This document shows positions 27,122 through 35,436 of a stretch of 64,000 nucleotides of DNA, piece after piece. Below the pieces are notes generated by a model. It saw only the letters and a program-made list of their open reading frames with translations. It made no database searches and was not told where the DNA came from. The stretch's first letter is position 1. Every line of letters begins with the position of its first letter. The DNA comes from Synechococcus sp. PCC 7502 (GTDB lineage Bacteria > Cyanobacteriota > Cyanobacteriia > Pseudanabaenales > Pseudanabaenaceae), in assembly GCF_000317085.1 (NCBI RefSeq), contig NC_019702.1:2882394-2946393 (forward strand), read 5' to 3'. Position numbers and translations under genes: made by a program.

Positions 27122-28563
27122 GTGCGTATTCAGCCTGATATTGACGAGATAACTCTGGTGAACCAAATTGTAGAGCGAAATCAGACGGCACTGTCGCTCC
27201 TATACGATCGCTACGCTCGTATCATTTATAGAGCCTGTTTCATATTTATTATGAGCAAGATGTATGATGCTTAGAAAATGCTAAATCCATACTCAAGTAG
27301 CCTAACAGATAAAGAATGGGAAATTATAGAACCATTGCTCCCAAAGAAAAAGCAAACTAGACCGCCAACTTGGACAAAAAGACAAATTTTAGACGGCATA
27401 CTCTACCAACTCAAAAACGGCTGTAATTGGCGAGATATGCCCCGAGACTTACCACCATTCTCTACAGTGTATCGATACTACAAGGAGTGGAAAGATACAG
27501 GTACATTTACTGCGATTATGGAAGCTTTGCATTCAACAGCCCGTGAACAGTCAAAAAAAATCAAAATGGACAACTTTAATCATCATTGACTCACAAGCAG
27601 TGAAAAATACTTGTAATGCAAGTATAGAATCCAAGGGCTTCTGCTCCTACAAAGCAACTAACGGGATCAAAAGACATTTAGCCGTTGACACTCTGGGTAT
27701 TTAACAAGAGCAAATGTATCAGATGACCAAGGACTGATTGAGATGTTAACGTTTAACATTGATTACTTCAAATCGAAGCCAGATGACATTACGCTAACTA
27801 CGATATTGCTGGATAGTGGTTATCATATCGAAAAATTGACGACTGATTTACAGAAGGTTTATCCTGAGATTATGACTAAGATTAGGTTTGAAATTTCTCC
27901 TAAGGTATCAAAGCAACAGAAGGCAGAAAAAGGTCTGTCTGGGTTTGTAGTTGTGCCGACAAGGTGGGTAATTGGGTTGAAAGATGCAAAATCTTAGTTA
28001 AGAACTTTGAGAGAACTCTCGTTAATGCTACAGCTAAACTCAATCTTTGCTTTATTCGCTTGATGCTAAAAAGAATTGCTACTCATGAGATATGAAACAG
28101 GCTCTATACCATTGCCTATAAAGTTTTAGGTTCTCCAGAAGAATCCGAAGAGGTGGTGATTGACGTATTTAATCAAGTGTGGAAGTCAGCAGCATCCTAC
28201 AATCCCAGTAAGGCAAGAGTTGACACATGGATGTTTATGATCACCCGTAGTCGAGCCTTAGATCGCTTGCGTAGTTTAGGTAGAAAAAACAAAGTGAATT
28301 TAGCCTGTACCGATAACGTAGTTATATCACCTCCACCTGTTACGCCTGAGGAGAATTTATTAAATCAAGAACTCGGCGATCGGCTAAAATTTGCTCTTGA
28401 CCAGTTGCCTAATGCCCAAAGAGAGGTACTACAACTTGCTTATTATAAAGGGCTAACCCATGCCGAAATTGCCGTAGCCACTGATACATCCCTCGGTACG
28501 ACTAAAACTCGGATTCGCTTAGGATTGGCAAAGCTTAGGTCTATTTTAGAGCCTGAACTATAG
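27122..28563 (+). pseudogene. ECF-type sigma factor gene split by an insertion sequence
   Basis: Two pieces of one sigma-70-family gene flank an IS. 27122-27230 encodes the region 2 start (NQIVERNQTALSLLYDRYARIIY). From 28109 the same frame resumes with TIAYKVLGSPEESEEVVIDV, giving region 2 (VDTWMFMITRSRALDRLRS) and region 4 (LPNAQREVLQLAYYKGLTHA). Removing the IS and one target copy restores an uninterrupted ~170-residue protein. The start is GTG at 27122 or GTG at 27158. An internal start could express region 4 alone, but a working sigma is unlikely. The anti-sigma gene downstream is intact, and the pair recalls cyanobacterial SigG with its cupin anti-sigma partner. Confidence 0.88.
27231..28104 (+). 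mobile_element. IS5-family element, copy A (internally deleted)
   Basis: An 874 bp element ending in inverted repeats GAGCCTGTTTCATAT, flanked on each side by TATA (target TA or TATA duplication). It contains transposase ORF A (27278-27589, with LTDKEWEIIEPLLPKKK) and only part of ORF B. Relative to the intact copy at 51 kb it lacks two 16-base blocks, near 27700 and 27967, which destroy the ORF B frame. It is almost identical to the copy at 35.5 kb, including both deletions. Transposition must rely on transposase supplied in trans. Confidence 0.92.
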
Positions 28564-28613
28564 AAATTTTGATGATTAAAATATTTGATAAAAACTAAGA
28601 GCAACAAATAACC

Positions 28614-29213
28614 ATGACCCATGAAGATTTTATAGAGCTTGCCTCCCTGTATGTAATCGGAGCCTTAGATGAAAGAGATCGCTCCCTAGTGGAAAATTGT
28701 GCAGAGGACTCACGGGTATGGAAAACTGAATTAGATAAATTGCAAATGGCAGCTTTGGCTATTCCCTATGCTTCGGAGCCATACCCCCTACCAAGTGGGC
28801 TAAAGGAACGAGTATTGCAAAAAATTAATTCTGAACATCCGACGGAAAAGCCAATTGGTACTTCAGATATTGCCGCAGAGCAGTTATCTTTTCAAGTTAA
28901 AGCTAGCGATCTAAAATGGTATCCCCATCCAGATCAAGTCCCCGGCGTTAGTATTGCCTCTTTGCATGTAGATCAAACTCGCAGTCGGTTTTCAGGGCTA
29001 GTGCGATGTCAACCTGGAACTATATATCCTGCTCATAGACATGCAGAAGCAGAAGAAATATACATCTTAGAAGGAGATTTAATTATTGATGGTGATTGTT
29101 TTGCTGCAGGTGACTATATTTACTGTGCGCCCAACTCAATTCATACTCCTATCACCAATCGTAATGGCTGTCTATTTTGGGTAACAACTTCTTTAGATGA
29201 CCAATTTTTATAG
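28614..29213 (+). CDS. Anti-sigma factor with cupin domain (ChrR-like)
   Basis: 199 residues. The N-terminal ~75 residues (ELASLYVIGALDERDRSLVE) form an anti-sigma-type helical domain. Residues ~95-190 are a ChrR-type cupin with metal ligands in PAHRHAEAEEIYILEGDL and a later His in NSIHTP. In this family the anti-sigma holds its ECF sigma factor inactive until an oxidative or metal signal acts on the cupin. It lies 50 bp after the sigma factor gene, which is disrupted by an IS here, leaving this regulator without its partner. Confidence 0.82.
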   Translation: MTHEDFIELASLYVIGALDERDRSLVENCAEDSRVWKTELDKLQMAALAIPYASEPYPLPSGLKERVLQKINSEHPTEKPIGTSDIAAEQLSFQVKASDLKWYPHPDQVPGVSIASLHVDQTRSRFSGLVRCQPGTIYPAHRHAEAEEIYILEGDLIIDGDCFAAGDYIYCAPNSIHTPITNRNGCLFWVTTSLDDQFL

Positions 29214-29366
29214 AGTCTATTTGAGGTCTAATTTTCTGCAAGCCTTATGAGCATTAGCCTTAGAAAAAGGATAAACTAAACTCAGAGATACACTTGGTAG
29301 ATAGTTCTCCTGATAACATAAATCGAATTCATATATTAGTTGGGAAACACCCTTGCCTGTATAAGT

Positions 29367-29524
29367 ATCATGATTTCGCCTTCATTTCCCCATTGCTTGT
29401 AGTGCCAGAATACGGTTGGTTGGTTGGTCAATTCTTTAGTTGATATAAAACACCGTTAAGGATTTCTCTTTTTGTCCAATTTGAAGGTCGGGTCTTCTTT
29501 TTCTGTGGCAACAGAGGCTCTATA
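29367..29524 (-). pseudogene. Relic of an IS5-family transposase
   Basis: In the gap between the anti-sigma gene and folP the minus strand reads IEPLLPQKKKTRPSNWTKRE then ILNGVLYQLKN. After a frame change it continues TVFWHYKQWGNEGEIM. This parallels ORF A of the local IS5-family element (IEPLLPKKKQTRPPTWTKRQ) but is clearly diverged, so it is an older, different member of the family. No inverted repeats remain visible. The rest of the 319 bp gap (29214-29532) shows nothing else. Confidence 0.7.
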
Positions 29525-29532
29525 AAAGAAAG

Positions 29533-30366
29533 CTAAAACCGATAAATCGTATCTGTTACGGCACAGACATCCTTAATTTCCTTAGCATCATGCACTCGTA
29601 AAATATCTGCCCCATTAGCGATCGCTACACTACAAGCTGCTGCCGTACCAAATAAGCGATCACTGGGATTGTCTTGATTACACAACTTACCAATAAAGCT
29701 TTTACGGGATGCGCCAACTAAAATTGGACATTTTAAGGTTTTGAGTTTTTTCAGTTCCCTTAGCAGTTGGAGATTATGTTCTAGGGTTTTCCCAAAGCCA
29801 AGCCCTGGATCAATGGCAATTAAATTTTGGGGGAGTCCGCAGGCGATCGCCATCGTAATGCCATTTTGTAAAAACTGTGTAACTTCTGCCACTACATTTT
29901 TATAACTAGGATACTTTTGCATTGTGCGTGGTTGTCCCTGCATGTGCATTAAGACGATTGGTACTTGATATTTGCCTACAAACGGGAGCATTTCTAGGTC
30001 AAATCTACCTGCGGACACATCATTAACAATATCTGAGCCTGCGGCGATCGCTGCCTCTGCTACGGCAACTTTAGTAGTATCAATAGAAATCGGTAGGTCT
30101 GGATAATTGGCACGAATTGCTTTAATTACTGGTACAACTCGATTAATTTCTTCAGCCCCATCTACAGGTTCTGCTCCAGGTCGGGTTGATTCACCGCCAA
30201 TGTCTAAAATATCAACGTAGGGAGCCAGTTGTTCTGCTTGGGCTAAAGCCGATGTCACTGATGTATATAAACCGCCATCGCTAAAGCTATCAGGAGTAAC
30301 GTTAATTACACCCATAATATAGGTGCGCTCTCCCCAAGCCAAAGTCCGATCGCGAATTTGCCACAT
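29533..30366 (-). CDS. folP: Dihydropteroate synthase
   Basis: 277 residues. MGVINVTPDSFSDGG and DILDIGGESTRPGAEPV are the two pterin/pyrophosphate-binding signatures, and SIDTTK and GLGFGKTLEHN complete the TIM-barrel active site. The enzyme condenses 6-hydroxymethyl-7,8-dihydropterin pyrophosphate with p-aminobenzoate in folate synthesis. It appears to be monocistronic. Confidence 0.95.
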   Translation of the reverse strand: MWQIRDRTLAWGERTYIMGVINVTPDSFSDGGLYTSVTSALAQAEQLAPYVDILDIGGESTRPGAEPVDGAEEINRVVPVIKAIRANYPDLPISIDTTKVAVAEAAIAAGSDIVNDVSAGRFDLEMLPFVGKYQVPIVLMHMQGQPRTMQKYPSYKNVVAEVTQFLQNGITMAIACGLPQNLIAIDPGLGFGKTLEHNLQLLRELKKLKTLKCPILVGASRKSFIGKLCNQDNPSDRLFGTAAACSVAIANGADILRVHDAKEIKDVCAVTDTIYRF

Positions 30367-30458
30367 AGTTATTATTGAATTATTGAGGTCCTACGAAATA
30401 TTTCTTAGCTTTGAATCTCCAAATAAGCATTTCAGGATTATCTGCAATTTTACTAGGT

Positions 30459-31016
30459 TTATATGATCTGATTAACCTCAATATCAATCCTAGGGAAAGA
30501 CTTTAAATAAATGGTTTGCCCAGCTTTAAACTGCTTTATGTATCTATAGTGATCGCCTATGGGTTCGGCATAAACTTCTATGATTTGGTAATTAAGATCT
30601 ACTAACCATAACTCAATAACGCCGCTACTTGCATAGAGTGGAACTTTAATTGTGCGATCAGTAGAGATCGTAGTATCTGCAACTTCTATCAGTAAAAAAA
30701 TATCCTGTGGCTGAGGATGAGCAGTTGCATAAAAGTGATCATGTTTGCGAAGTAAGGCTATATCAGGCTGTGGTTCTGAAGAGTTATTTAACTTAACGGG
30801 GTTCTGGGCATCAATGATCGCTAAATCCCCTAATTTTGCTGCTAATAGATTGATTATTCTTCTAACGCAACTTGCATGAAGCATCCCAATCGGTGATATT
30901 TCAATAATTTCTCCATTAATTAGCTCTAGGCGATCGCTTTGGGAAAGTATCCCATTTGCCGCCATTTGATGGTATTGCTCTACCGTAAATTTGTGTCTGA
31001 CTAATTGCATCACCAT
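30459..31016 (-). CDS. Uma2 family (DUF820) protein
   Basis: 185 residues of the Uma2/DUF820 restriction-endonuclease-like fold, a family greatly expanded in cyanobacteria. Visible are RLELINGEIIEISPIGMLHA, the nuclease-like core QPDIALLRKHD, FLLIEVADTTISTDR with the acidic and ExA-type positions, and GVIELWLVDL. Biological function is not established for the family. Two further family members lie in this window: a fragment at 46.2 kb and an intact gene at 47.9 kb. Confidence 0.85.
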   Translation of the reverse strand: MVMQLVRHKFTVEQYHQMAANGILSQSDRLELINGEIIEISPIGMLHASCVRRIINLLAAKLGDLAIIDAQNPVKLNNSSEPQPDIALLRKHDHFYATAHPQPQDIFLLIEVADTTISTDRTIKVPLYASSGVIELWLVDLNYQIIEVYAEPIGDHYRYIKQFKAGQTIYLKSFPRIDIEVNQII

Positions 31017-31069
31017 ATCTAATTACTAAGATATACGGTTAATATCAACAATGCTGAGTTTAGTTTTAC

Positions 31070-31249
31070 CTACTGCCCAAATTCTATTCTTGCTTGCTCC
31101 ACAATTTCGGCGGTGACAATATTGCTATCACTGGCATAGGTAAGTTCTTCAATACGCTGGCGGGCTTGCGATCGCACAAAGTAGGGAATATTTCGTAACT
31201 TGGCTTGAGCTTCAGGTGTCCAAATGAGAGTTTCAGGATCGTCTGACAT
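31070..31249 (-). CDS. Small PCP_red-domain protein, 59 aa
   Basis: A 59-residue protein beginning [18 protein letters not shown], then [20 protein letters not shown] and [16 protein letters not shown]. The W-TPEA-x-L-x-x-IP-x-FVR pattern matches the PCP_red domain found at the C-terminus of light-independent protochlorophyllide reductase subunit B and as small stand-alone proteins in cyanobacteria. It is too short to attract ORF-length filters. It lies between an Uma2 gene and a secreted protein gene on the same strand. The role of stand-alone copies is not known to me. Confidence 0.75.
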   Translation of the reverse strand: MSDDPETLIWTPEAQAKLRNIPYFVRSQARQRIEELTYASDSNIVTAEIVEQARIEFGQ

Positions 31250-31380
31250 AGAAGGCTGAGTATTTGATTAGAGCTTTTTATAGAGTAATTTAATTAGAAG
31301 TTTATTCACCCTAGATTAAATAACTTGCAACATTTCAGCAGTTAAATACTGTTTGTCTGACCTATTGCTGGGAGTGAAGC

Positions 31381-31812
31381 TTATTTGAGCTTATTTTGTT
31401 CAATGATTTCCACTTGAATTCTTCTTTGCAACTGATTATTTTGCTGTTGAGCTTGGGTAATTTGATTAAAATCACGATTGGTAGAAAATCCATTACGGCG
31501 AATTTCCTGCTCGGAAAACTCAAATAGTTCACCACACAAACTTTGAATCACGGGTGGTTGTTCCGATTTTTTGAGTCCACACACAGTTACACCTTGGGTA
31601 TCAGCTTTACTTTTTAAGCTAGTCCAACCCTCATAGCTTCTAGCCCGTCGCCACACTTCTTCGCGCTTTTTTTCGATCGCCGAAGCCGCACCTGCATAAC
31701 GCCGAATTTGATCATCACTGAATTGAACTGCCTGAGCATGAACTGGCAAACTCGGTAATAAAGTCAAAATAAAGTAGCCTAACAACGTAAGCTGGGAAAA
31801 ATACTTAGTCAT
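31381..31812 (-). CDS. Secreted DUF4168-like protein
   Basis: 143 residues with a signal peptide (residues 1-26, ending PVHAQA). The mature part begins VQFSDDQIRRYAGAASAIEK. This FSDxQIRRYA-AxxxIE pattern is reminiscent of DUF4168 proteins, which are small exported helical proteins of unknown function. Two cysteines (VTVCGLKKS and QSLCGELF) could form a disulfide. The tail is glutamine-rich. The family assignment is tentative. Confidence 0.65.
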   Translation of the reverse strand: MTKYFSQLTLLGYFILTLLPSLPVHAQAVQFSDDQIRRYAGAASAIEKKREEVWRRARSYEGWTSLKSKADTQGVTVCGLKKSEQPPVIQSLCGELFEFSEQEIRRNGFSTNRDFNQITQAQQQNNQLQRRIQVEIIEQNKLK

Positions 31813-31855
31813 GATTTATTAAAGTTTTTTTCAGTATCTATCACTATTATTGACC

Positions 31856-32963
31856 TTAACTCAGTTGATTTTGTTGCCTTAAATACCCTTGAATAAAGAA
31901 ATCAATTTCCCCATTCATCACATCTTGAATATTAGTCGTTTCCAGCCCTGTGCGTAAATCTTTAACCATTTGGTAAGGATGAAATACATAATTACGAATT
32001 TGATTCCCCCAAGCTGCCTCGACTATATCGCCACGAATATCGGAAATTTCCTTTGCCCGTTGCTCTTTAGCAATAATTAGTAGCTTTGCCTTTAACAGTT
32101 GTAAGCCTATGGTTTTATTTTGTAATTGCGATCGCTCCTGACTACAACGCACGGAAATACCCGTGGGAATATGGGTAATCCTTACCGCCGTTTCTACTTT
32201 ATTTACGTTTTGTCCACCTTTACCACCCGCCCGCGTGGTAGTAATTTCTAGGTCTTTTGGATCAATTTCTAGATTCACCTCTTGATTCAGGAGGGGCATA
32301 ACCTCGACTCCTGCAAAACTGGTTTGGCGTTTATCGTTGGCATTAAAAGGCGAAATTCGTACCAGTCGATGGGTACCCTTCTCGGCAATTAAGTAACCAT
32401 AGGCATAGCGACCATGCACCACAATCGTTACGGACTTTATCCCCGCTTCTTCACCTTCAGATAGATCGGATAATTCGACTTTATAACCCTTAAATTCACA
32501 AAATCTGGTGTACATCCGCAATAGCATTTCTACCCAGTCCTGAGCATCGGTGCCGCCTGCACCCGCATTAATGGTTAATACAGCATCGTTATGATCGTAT
32601 TCACCCGACAAAAGCTGCTCTAGTTCCCAGCGATCAAGGTCTTGCTCTAGTTGATGAATATTAGTTTCGGCTTCGGTAATTAAACCTTGATCGGGTTCTA
32701 GTTCTAAAAGCTCAGCGATCGCCTGTAAATTTTCAATACCCTTTTCCCAGTTCTTAAATTGCTCAATATATGCCTTAGTCTCGGCAAGTTCTTGCATCGT
32801 TTTTTGGGCGGTGCCAGCATCATTCCAGAATTCTGGTTGGGACGAGAGTTGCTCTAGGTCTTGAATTTTGGCATCTAAAGCAGCAAAGTCAAAGATACTC
32901 CTGAGTTTTACCCAGGCGCTGAGATAGGCTTTCAGTATTAATCTTGATTTCGCTTAAATCCAT
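31856..32963 (-). CDS. prfB: Peptide chain release factor 2, with programmed +1 frameshift
   Basis: RF2 recognises UGA/UAA stop codons. The gene is in two frames: ATG at 32963 with 24 codons ending in TGA (32889-32891), then the main frame continuing to 31856. Skipping one base at 32891 gives 368 residues, close to E. coli RF2 (365). The main frame has the SPF anticodon-like tripeptide ([10 protein letters not shown]) and the GGQ catalytic motif ([14 protein letters not shown]). A minimal call starting at the ATG at 32797 would miss the N-terminal ~55 residues. Confidence 0.95.
32886..32903 (-). promoter_or_regulatory. Autoregulatory +1 frameshift site of prfB
   Basis: Minus-strand sequence CAGGAGTATCTTTGAC. 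An internal Shine-Dalgarno-like AGGAG lies three bases before CTT, followed by the slippery CTT-T and the in-frame TGA-C. This matches the canonical RF2 arrangement (AGGGGG-TAT-CTT-TGAC in E. coli), in which low RF2 lets ribosomes slip +1 past the UGA. Confidence 0.93.
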
Positions 32964-33068
32964 GTTTTTTGTATTTCTTTATTAATCTCCAGTATTAATT
33001 TTAGTCTTTATTATTGATTTAGTTATTAACCAGCCCAAAACTTGATCAATTATCTTTAACGACTAAGT

Positions 33069-33296
33069 TCAGGGGCGGCTAGTATTCGGTGCATTCTCAC
33101 CTAGATATCTATTCCGTCCGCTCCAACGTGAAGTTAAACTAGGCTTTCGAGATAAGCTCACAACTTGTCTGCCGCTTTCAGCTTGCTGCTTTTGCAAATC
33201 AGTAAAGATAGCTTTTAAGTCATGATTGAATGAACGTGAATACTCTTCACGAATTCTGTGGATCTCCTCGACAATCTCATCCTGAAACATAATCAA
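33069..33296 (-). CDS. Putative antitoxin of a PIN-type toxin-antitoxin pair
   Basis: 75 residues. The N-terminal half (DEIVEEIHRIREEYSRSFNH, DLKAIFTDLQKQQAESGR) resembles small proteins encoded next to PIN-domain toxins in cyanobacteria, and is probably the antitoxin. The last ~25 residues are basic and may be an altered C-terminus. It overlaps the 3' end of the toxin-like gene by four bases. Function is inferred from context and the general pattern only. Confidence 0.55.
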   Translation of the reverse strand: MIMFQDEIVEEIHRIREEYSRSFNHDLKAIFTDLQKQQAESGRQVVSLSRKPSLTSRWSGRNRYLGENAPNTSRP

Positions 33297-33730
33297 CCTC
33301 CAAGAAGTTCATAGGGTGTACAAAGAATCGGCAACTCGTATCCAAAATCAAGACTGATTTGTGCTAATTTACTCTGAATTTGAGCATTTGCAATGTGCTT
33401 GCAGTTCCATGTGAGCAAGTAATCCATGCCATGAACGGTAGCAGCAGCAATGTGAACAGCATCAACATCAGCTTTTGCAGGAAGGTTACTGCGTTCCAAA
33501 AACTGCACTGCTAAACCAAACACGGATTGGTTCAAGTCTAGTAGCAAAAAATTACGAAGGATTTCTAGTCTTTGAGATGCGATCATAGTATCACCTTGGG
33601 AAGTTTCTCTTACGACTGCCTGAGATGAGTATAGTTGGAAGTCACTGCGGCGTGTATCCCAGTGTCGTCAAACAGTATGTACATATACTCGGCTTCGTCT
33701 GACACAATTATTAATTTCCCATTCTGCCAT
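33293..33730 (-). pseudogene. PIN-domain (VapC-like) toxin, broken N-terminus
   Basis: The 97-codon open part (33293-33586) carries the PIN C-terminal half: AKADVDAVHIAAATVHGMDY and LLTWNCKHIANA. The same frame extends upstream to a TGA at 33668, encoding RHWDTRRSDFQLYSSQAVV. Beyond that stop it encodes a PIN-like start RSRVYVHTV. Relative to the family about 20 codons are missing between these pieces. The gene therefore looks inactivated by an internal deletion with a stop, while its partner downstream remains open. Confidence 0.65.
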
Positions 33731-33785
33731 AGCAATCTCGGTGTTAATCTCTGGAATGCCAAATATCGGTTGATCTTGTCATGGC

Positions 33786-33877
33786 TATGTCCTTCTTGCT
33801 AAATTCGTGATTGTGTAGTTTATCTGACTACTTAGCAAGTACTGACAATAATCTAGCGTATTAAACTTTTTTGACAT
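33786..33877 (-). pseudogene. N-terminal relic of a transposase
   Basis: Minus-strand ATG at 33877 followed by MSKKFNTLDYCQYLLSSQIN and YTITNLA, a start typical of a group of cyanobacterial DDE transposases (the IS701/IS4-like group is my best guess). The frame stops after about 30 codons and the rest is missing. It sits directly upstream of the broken PIN gene. Confidence 0.45.
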
Positions 33878-33929
33878 TGCTCTCCCTCAAATCATTCTTC
33901 CTTTTTAACTCATTTCCTCTTTTGCGTAA

Positions 33930-34380
33930 GTCCTAGTTTTGTAGATGCAGTAGCCATAGGTAACCCAGAAATAGCATTGCTAAACTTTTATCATTATCCA
34001 TAGGGTCTTAATCTCCTAATGCCCATGCCAATATACCTTGACGAAAATAATTCACCGCAGTTCATAGCCAAATCACGTTTTTTAACCCAACAAAGGTCTC
34101 GAGTTGATCTAGTCCACCAACATCAGGAATAGTCTCTAGGGGGAATGTTATGGTAATTGGTGTGCTATGTTCTGATGACTAAGTTGTGACTAACATCAGT
34201 ACATCTCTCAATTTGTCTAAATCCCATGCCGTTGCAGTATATTTTTAGGCATATTTTTTTAGATCTTGGGAATATCCAAGCGCTGAATATGTATCAATGA
34301 ACTGATGACCGCAATCAGCGCAATTCTCCTCGTTTCGCATTCTTACGAATATGTGTTGATCCACACTTGGGGCATTTCAT
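33930..34380 (-). pseudogene. Decayed IS1-like transposase relic
   Basis: Minus strand from the ATG at 34380: MKCPKCGSTHIRKNAKRGE (IS1 InsA-type zinc finger), then after a deletion CGHQFIDTYSALGYSQD. Further along in changing frames come LDQLETFVGLKNVIWL, NYFRQGILAWALG and QCYFWVTYGYCIY, blocks I know from cyanobacterial IS1-family transposases. Several stops and frame changes show long decay. No ends can be defined. Confidence 0.6.
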
Positions 34381-34539
34381 TGTTTAAACTTGTTATCTTT
34401 ATATTTACTCACCCATCTTTATATTTGTGCAATGCCAAAAATTTAGTTTATAACCTACCTCTTGACACTCAGTTCTTAAAAATTTTTACAAGCCCTATAA
34501 GTACGACCTAGCTTAACTTATGTTATATTTTAAACCTAA

Positions 34540-34613
34540 GAACGCATAGCTCAGTTGGTTAGAGCATCACGTTGACATCGTGGGGGTCGGTGGTTCGAGT
34601 CCACTTGTGTTCA
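34540..34613 (+). tRNA. tRNA-Val (anticodon GAC)
   Basis: A 74-base cloverleaf. The acceptor GAACGCA pairs with TGTGTTC, the D-arm is GCTC..GAGC, the anticodon stem is TCACG/CGTGG with loop TTGACAT (GAC), and the T-arm is GGTGG-TTCGAGT-CCACT. No CCA is encoded. It stands directly upstream of a broken integrase gene, so its 3' end is a likely past attachment site. Confidence 0.93.
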
Positions 34614-34739
34614 TTGGCTGGGGAGCCATAACTGGTAAGGCTTTTGGGATTTCCAAGTAAATTCTAAAAGTGCATTCATTCTCAACATGAGATATAAATA
34701 TGGTCTTTTAAGGGTTATTTGGGTTGTAAAATTACCCCG

Positions 34740-35324
34740 ATGAAAATTACCATAGAAAATCACGATGGCAGATTAAGGCTACGTTGGATATACCAGGGCA
34801 AGCGTCTTTAGATGTATGTCTTGCGGTGTTAACGATGACCCAACTGGTAGGGCAGTCGCAAAGCAAAAAGCAGCCCAGATTGAGCTAGATATTCAAGCAG
34901 GATACTTTGATCCGACCTTACTAAAGTACAAGCCCTTAACAAGGGGTAAAAATGCCACGGAAATAAGTACGGTTGAGTTATTCCAGAAATTTACTCAATA
35001 TCAAAGTAAGCAGAAATGTTTATCACCCCGATCGCTTGAAGCAAGATATAAACCACTCGAAAGACATTTAGAAAAGTCACTAAATATTACTACCAGTAAG
35101 GTTACGGAAAACCTAGCGGGTAATTTTGTGGCATTGCAATTAGAACGGGTATCTAGTCGTACTGCTAAAGAACGTGTGTGGTTACTACAAAGCTGTTGGG
35201 AGTTTGCAAGGGGTAAATATCAGATTGCCGATGCTAACCCTTGGACTGTCCATATACCCAAGATTAAAACTACTGAGACAAAGCGGGTTAAACCTTTCTC
35301 TACTACTGAGATTCAATTAATTTT
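34740..35324 (+). pseudogene. Tyrosine recombinase (integrase), frameshifted and truncated
   Basis: The ATG at 34740 opens with MKITIENHDGRLRLRWIYQG, the N-terminal arm-binding part of cyanobacterial phage-type integrases. A frameshift around 34811-34818 moves to the frame reading MSCGVNDDPTGRAVAKQKAA, IELDIQAGYFDPTLLKYKP and the core-binding SAM-like domain. It breaks at EIQLILG, where the MITE begins; the catalytic R-H-R-Y domain is entirely missing. The position 126 bp downstream of tRNA-Val suggests the relic of a tRNA-targeted island. Confidence 0.82.
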
Positions 35325-35436
35325 GGGCGTTGCAGAGTTTAGTATGAACCAAATATTGTTTAAAGGCTAGGAATAATATCCAGCATAAGCTTTAATTTCT
35401 AAGGTTTGTATATTTCATACCTATATCTGCAACGCC
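35325..35436 (+). mobile_element. MITE-like element, copy 1 (112 bp)
   Basis: Begins GGGCGTTGCAGAGTTTAG and ends TATATCTGCAACGCC, i.e. terminal inverted repeats of at least 12 bases (GGGCGTTGCAGA) extending imperfectly to about 24. The interior is AT-rich with no coding capacity. It is the reverse complement of the element at 45252-45364, differing at only a few positions. It interrupts the integrase after its EIQLILG codons and abuts an IS630 relic. Confidence 0.85.

Noticed and set aside
33660-33730. Alternative minus-strand frame reading VSDEAEYMYILFDDTGIHAA
   Set aside because: It looks protein-like but overlaps the better supported PIN toxin frame and has no family I recognise.
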